64,000 nucleotides of DNA from the NCBI RefSeq assembly GCF_003255815.1, contig NC_037672.1, positions 106,031,262 through 106,095,261 on the forward strand, written 5' to 3'. Shown one piece after another: positions 60,553 through 64,000 of the stretch. The translations under genes were made by a program, and so were the position numbers. The notes beneath the pieces are model-generated. The model did not search any database. It was not told the origin of the DNA and was given only the letters and a program-made list of their open reading frames with translations. The DNA comes from Theropithecus gelada. Its lineage: Eukaryota > Chordata > Mammalia > Primates > Cercopithecidae. The number at the start of each line of letters is the position of its first letter. The stretch's first letter is position 1.

Positions 60553-60588
60553 GAACGTGCTTTAGAACGTGCTCTAAAAAGTGCTTTA
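60553..60588. repeat. 12-bp tandem triplication at L1 3' boundary
   Basis: Three units: GAACGTGCTTTA (60553-60564), GAACGTGCTCTA (60565-60576) and AAAAGTGCTTTA (60577-60588). The first overlaps the last L1 bases (GGAAC). Confidence 0.9.
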
Positions 60589-60724
60589 GAGCAACAATAT
60601 TAAAACCTAGTCTAATGCATATGGAAATTGTCAAATTTCTAGAGGCTAAAGTTTTTCATCACTAGTATAAAATGTTCTTCTAAGGGGCCTTAACTGTGAT
60701 GCAGCACCCAGTGTTTTGTTTTCT

Positions 60725-60965
60725 CTCTAAGATAGGCTTGGGTATCAGACAGATACACATTTGGTTCTGAGTTTTATAACTCACTTTCTGTGTGACTCTG
60801 GGAATATTATTAACCTCTCCAAGGTAGTCTACTTCTGTATAAAGTAAGAATATTAATCACGTCTACCACATGCCTTTGCTGTGAGGCTTGAATGAGAGAG
60901 AATGGCATGCTTTTAGCAGAGTTTTGAGCATATCCCAAGCAATTAACAAAAGTTAGCTATTATCA
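60725..60965 (+). mobile_element. MIR SINE, plus strand
   Basis: 'cttgggtatcagacagatacacatttggttctgagt...ctttctgtgtgactctgggaatattattaacctctccaaggtagtctacttctgtataaagtaagaatattaatcacg...gttagctattatcat' is nearly full-length sense MIR. Confidence 0.82.
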
Positions 60966-61319
60966 TTTCTATGATTCTTGTTTGTTCGAGAGTGTGAAGT
61001 TTTTATTTTGGCTTTTATTTTTCATTCGACCATAATTTTTTGCCTACCAGCTACACCAGGTTTATACCCGGTTAGGCCTTCCCATTTTTAACTCAATGCT
61101 CTGAGGCACTAACAAAGATTGAAATATACAGAACACTTACAAAAAAGTGGAGTGCACAGGCAGGTGTGTGTACGTGTAAGTGTATGTGTGTTCTGATTTC
61201 TTGCATTCAATATATCTTTAAAATTGTTGAAATTATAGTATATGGCCCCAAAATAATGAAAATGACCGAAGAAATTAAAAATTAACTTCTAGAGCATTTC
61301 TCATTACAGTCTACCTTGG
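60966..61319. other. Unique sequence
   Basis: A short (TG)n-like run near 61163-61191. Nothing else is recognised. Confidence 0.5.
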
Positions 61320-61529
61320 AGTTTTCAATGTATTTAACATATTCTGAGATGCACCTTATTAACTTCTACAAGTCGCTGAGCTTCCAGAGGACTTGGTCTC
61401 CTTATATGCAAAACAAGGATAAGAATACTAAATAATATTTATGTAGCATCATTCATTCCACAAATGTACTAAGTGCAGCAGCAAACAAGACAGGCATGAT
61501 TCCAGCTCTCATGGAGCTTATGGTCTATT
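61320..61529. mobile_element. MIR-like (plus) then L2 (minus) remnants
   Basis: 61345-61440 resembles sense MIR ('aagtcgctgagcttccag...ctccttatatgcaaaacaaggataagaatac'). 61450-61529 is antisense L2 ('attcattccacaaatgtactaagtgc...cagctctcatggagcttatggtctatt'). Confidence 0.55.
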
Positions 61530-61545
61530 AAGAATAACAGACATT

Positions 61546-61851
61546 GGCCGGGCGCGGTGGCTCAAGCCTGTAATCCCAGCACTTTGGGAGGCCGAGACGG
61601 GCGGATCATGAGGTCAGGAGATCGAGACCATCCTGGTTAACACGGTGAAACCCCGTCTCTACTAAAAAATATAAAAAAAAAAAAACCTAGCCGGGCGAGG
61701 TGGCAGGCGCCTGTAGTCCCAGCTACTCGGGAGGCTGAGGCAGGAGAATGGCGTAAACCCGGCAGGCGGAGCTTGCAGTGAGCTGAGATCCGGCCATTGC
61801 ACTCCAGCCTGGGTGACAGAGCGAGACTCCGCCTCAAAAAAAAAAAAAAAA
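61546..61851 (+). mobile_element. Young AluY (Old World monkey AluYR-like), plus strand
   Basis: Full length from GGCCGGGCGCGGTGGCTCAA, with nearly all CpGs retained. The target duplication AAGAATAACAGACATT is perfect (61530-61545 and 61852-61867). Diagnostic text: GAGACGGGCGGATC, GGCGTAAACCCGGCAGG, GAGATCCGGCCATTGC. It has an A(18) tail. This is the least decayed Alu in the window and was probably inserted within the Old World monkey lineage. Confidence 0.95.
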
Positions 61852-61867
61852 AAGAATAACAGACATT

Positions 61868-62202
61868 GAGTAGTTTAATGAGTATGATAAAGGAAGAGTG
61901 CAGCGAATAATAAAATCGTACAACAAACAAATATAGTCTAGTCCGAAGAAGTGGTATCTGGCTTGGTAAGAGTTAAATGTTACTATGGAAAGAGTTGGAG
62001 AGCAGGGTAAGAACTGGTTACACAGGGTAATTTATTTGTTCCTTCATGTATTTGTTCAACTAACAAGATTCCTCCATAAGGCTCATTTATCTGTACCCAT
62101 GACCTCTGTGCTCTTCAAGTCTTATCTGGGCTATTGCAGCAACAGTGCCCTTACTAGTCCATCTGCTACACAGCTATCAAAGTTATCATCCAAAACCAAT
62201 CA
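61868..62202. other. Unique sequence
   Basis: No feature recognised. Confidence 0.5.
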
Positions 62203-64000
62203 TTTTTTAAAATTTATTTATTATTATTATACTTTAAGTTGTAGGGTACATGTGCATAACGTGCAGGTTTGTTACATATGTATACTTGTGCCATGTTGGT
62301 GTGCTGCACCCATCAACTCGTCATTTACATCAGGTATAACTCCCAATGCAATCCCTCCCCCCTCCCCGCTCCCCATGATAGGCCCCGGTGTGTGATGTTC
62401 CCCTTCCCGAGTCCAAGTGATCTCATTGTTCAGTTCCCACCTATGAGTGAGAACATGCGGTGTTTGGTTTTCTGTTCTTGTGATAGTTTGCTAAGAATGA
62501 TGGTTTCCAGCTGCATCCATGTCCCTACAAAGGACACAAACTCATCCTTGTTTATGGCTGCATAGTATTCCATGGTGTATATGTGCCAGTCTGTCACTGA
62601 TGGACATTTGGGTTGATTCCAAGTCTTTGCTATTGTGAATAGTGCTGCAATAAACATACATGTGCATGTGTCTTTATAGCAGCATAATTTATAATCCTTT
62701 GGGTATATCCCCAGTAATGGGATGGCTGGGTCATATGGTACATCTAGTTCTAGATCCTTGAGGAATCGCCATACTGTTTTCCATAATGGCTGAACTAGTT
62801 TACAATCCCACCAACAGTGTAAAAGTGTTCCTATTTCTGCACATCCTCTCCAGCACCTGTTGTTTCCTGACTTTTGAATGATTGCCATTCTAACTGGTGT
62901 GAGATGGTATCTCATTGTGGTTTTGATTTGCATTTCTCTGATGGCCAGTGATGATGAGCATTTTTTCATGTGTCTGTTGGCTGTATGAATGTCTTCTTTT
63001 GAGAAATGTCTGTTCATATCCTTTGCCCACTTTTTGATGGGGTTGTTTGTTTTTTTCTTGTAAATTTGTTTGAGGTCTTTGTAGGTTCTGGATATTAACC
63101 CTTTGTCAGATGAGTAGATTGCAAAAATTTTCTCCCATTCTATAGGTTGCCTGTTGACTCTGATGGTAGTTTCTTTTGCTGTGCAGAAGCTCTTTAGTTT
63201 AATGAGATCCCATTTGTCAATTTTGGCTTTTGCTGCTGTTGCTTTTGGTGTTTTAGACATGAAGTCTTTGCCCATGCCTATGTCCTGAATGGTACTACCT
63301 AGGTTTTCCTCTAGGATTTTTATGGTATTAGATCATTTAAGTCTCTAATCCATCTTGAATTAATTTTCGTATAAGGAGTAAGGAAAGGATCCAGTTTCAG
63401 CTTTCTACTTATGGCTAGCCAATTTTCCCAGCACCATTTATTAAATAGGGAATCCTTTCCCCATTTCTTGTTTCTCTCAGGTTTGTCAAAGATCAGATGG
63501 CTGTAGATGTGTGGTATTATTTCTGAGGACTCTGTTCTGTTCCATTGGTCTATATCTCTGTTTTGGTACCAGTACCATGCTGTTTTGGTTACTGTAGCCT
63601 TGTAGTATAGTTTGAAGTCAGGTAGTGTGATGCCTCCAGCTTTGTTCTTTTGACTTAGGATTGTCATGGAGATGCGGGCTCTTTTTTGGTTCCATATGAA
63701 CTTTAAAGCAGTTTTTTCCAATTCTGTGAAGAAACTCATTGGTAGCTTGATGGGGATGGCATTGAATCTATAAATTACCTTGGGCAGTATGGCCATTTTC
63801 ACGATATTGATTCTTCCTATCCATGAGCATGGTATGTTCTTCCATTTGTTTGTGTCCTCTTTTATTTCACTGAGCAGTGGTTTGTAGTTCTCCTTGAAGA
63901 GGTCCTTTACATCCCTTGTAAGTTGGATTCCTAGGTATTTGATTCTCTTTGAAGCAATTGTGAATGGAAGTTCATTCATGATTTGGCTCTCTGTTTGTCT
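62203..64000 (-). mobile_element. Young L1 LINE, minus strand, 3' portion (continues beyond window)
   Basis: The T-rich start (62203-62230) is the A-tail on the minus strand. It is followed by the 3'UTR, which closely matches 1-343, and the ORF2 C-terminal half. Sequence preservation is high, with two long open stretches. The element runs off the right edge. Confidence 0.93.
62430..63979 (-). pseudogene. L1 ORF2p C-terminal half, one frameshift
   Basis: Minus-strand frames 63320-63979 (219 codons) and 62430-63275 (281 codons) are consecutive parts of ORF2. The first has the RT thumb region (FTIASKRIKYLGIQLTRDVKDLFKENYKPLL...). The second starts GKDFMSKTPKA and holds the Cys-rich segment (NRCWRGCAEIGTLLHCWWDCKLVQPLW), ending SLIGGN at the normal terminus. 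The break between them (about 63275-63345) looks like a small frameshifting deletion where LKTLEENLG-type text is expected. About four residues also appear missing before WHIYTMEYYAAI. The RT active site lies outside the window. The lesion makes this copy non-autonomous. Confidence 0.88.

Noticed and set aside
1..64000. tRNA, snRNA, 7SK/7SL or other RNA gene
   Set aside because: No cloverleaf-type or U6/7SK-like sequence was recognised beyond the 7SL-derived Alus and tRNA-derived MIRs. Covariance-model search (tRNAscan-SE, Infernal) was not possible here.
64..64000. An undescribed gene system or defence-like cassette
   Set aside because: Nothing in the window forms a set of conserved genes; every long frame is explained by L1, Alu, LTR or chance.

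Overview
This window reads as primate, non-coding (intergenic or deep-intronic) nuclear DNA. I found no supportable protein-coding gene, tRNA, rRNA or other cellular RNA gene. Reading frames of appreciable length are L1 ORF relics, Alu read-through or frames expected by chance. The host is most likely an Old World monkey (macaque, baboon or guenon group) rather than human. Two youngest-class Alus (51900-52213 and 61546-61851) carry changes I associate with the cercopithecid AluYR lineage: GGCTCAAGCCTG in the left arm, GAGACGGGYGGATC, and GAGATC(C/T)GGCCA in the right arm. The L1 3' ends at both window edges carry a 3'UTR of the Old World monkey type. This is inferred from sequence recall and was not checked by search.

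Layout. 1-343: 3' end of a young L1. 344-8.4 kb: mostly unique sequence with a solo class I ERV LTR (2770-3611), two Alus, L2 and MIR remnants, two unassigned ancient repeats and a 167-bp duplicated block. 8.5-12.9 kb: an old 5'-truncated L1M split by two Alus. 13.9-14.8 kb: two adjacent MaLR solo LTRs (THE1-like, MST-like). 15.9-16.4 kb: a MER5A-like DNA transposon split by an Alu. 17.6-26.8 kb: unique sequence rich in MIRs, with a tandemly duplicated Alu junction at 20.8-21.1 kb and a fold-back rearranged duplication (24.2 versus 25.7 kb). 27.4-28.1 kb: a Tigger-like element interrupted by an MST-like LTR. 30.0-30.9 kb: an ancient repeat with a GATA microsatellite and an Alu. 32.1-37.6 kb: a solo LTR12 (HERV9) abutting an L1 that has lost most of its reverse transcriptase. 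37.6-42.4 kb: largely unique. 42.4-52.3 kb: a nested complex in which an older L1 hosts a nearly full-length L1PA element and an AluY. 52.5-58.1 kb: old DNA transposons, an MLT1-like LTR, unique sequence with a CTCF-like motif, and a MER1B. 58.2-60.6 kb: an older L1PA lacking a poly(A) tail. 60.7-62.2 kb: MIR/L2 and a young AluY. 62.2-64.0 kb: a young minus-strand L1 running off the window.

No cassette of co-operating genes is present. The interest lies in the rearrangement record: insertion-like duplications, a probable L1 transduction, template-switch-like structures and nested insertions that give relative ages. All family names come from memory of consensus sequences and need RepeatMasker/Dfam confirmation.
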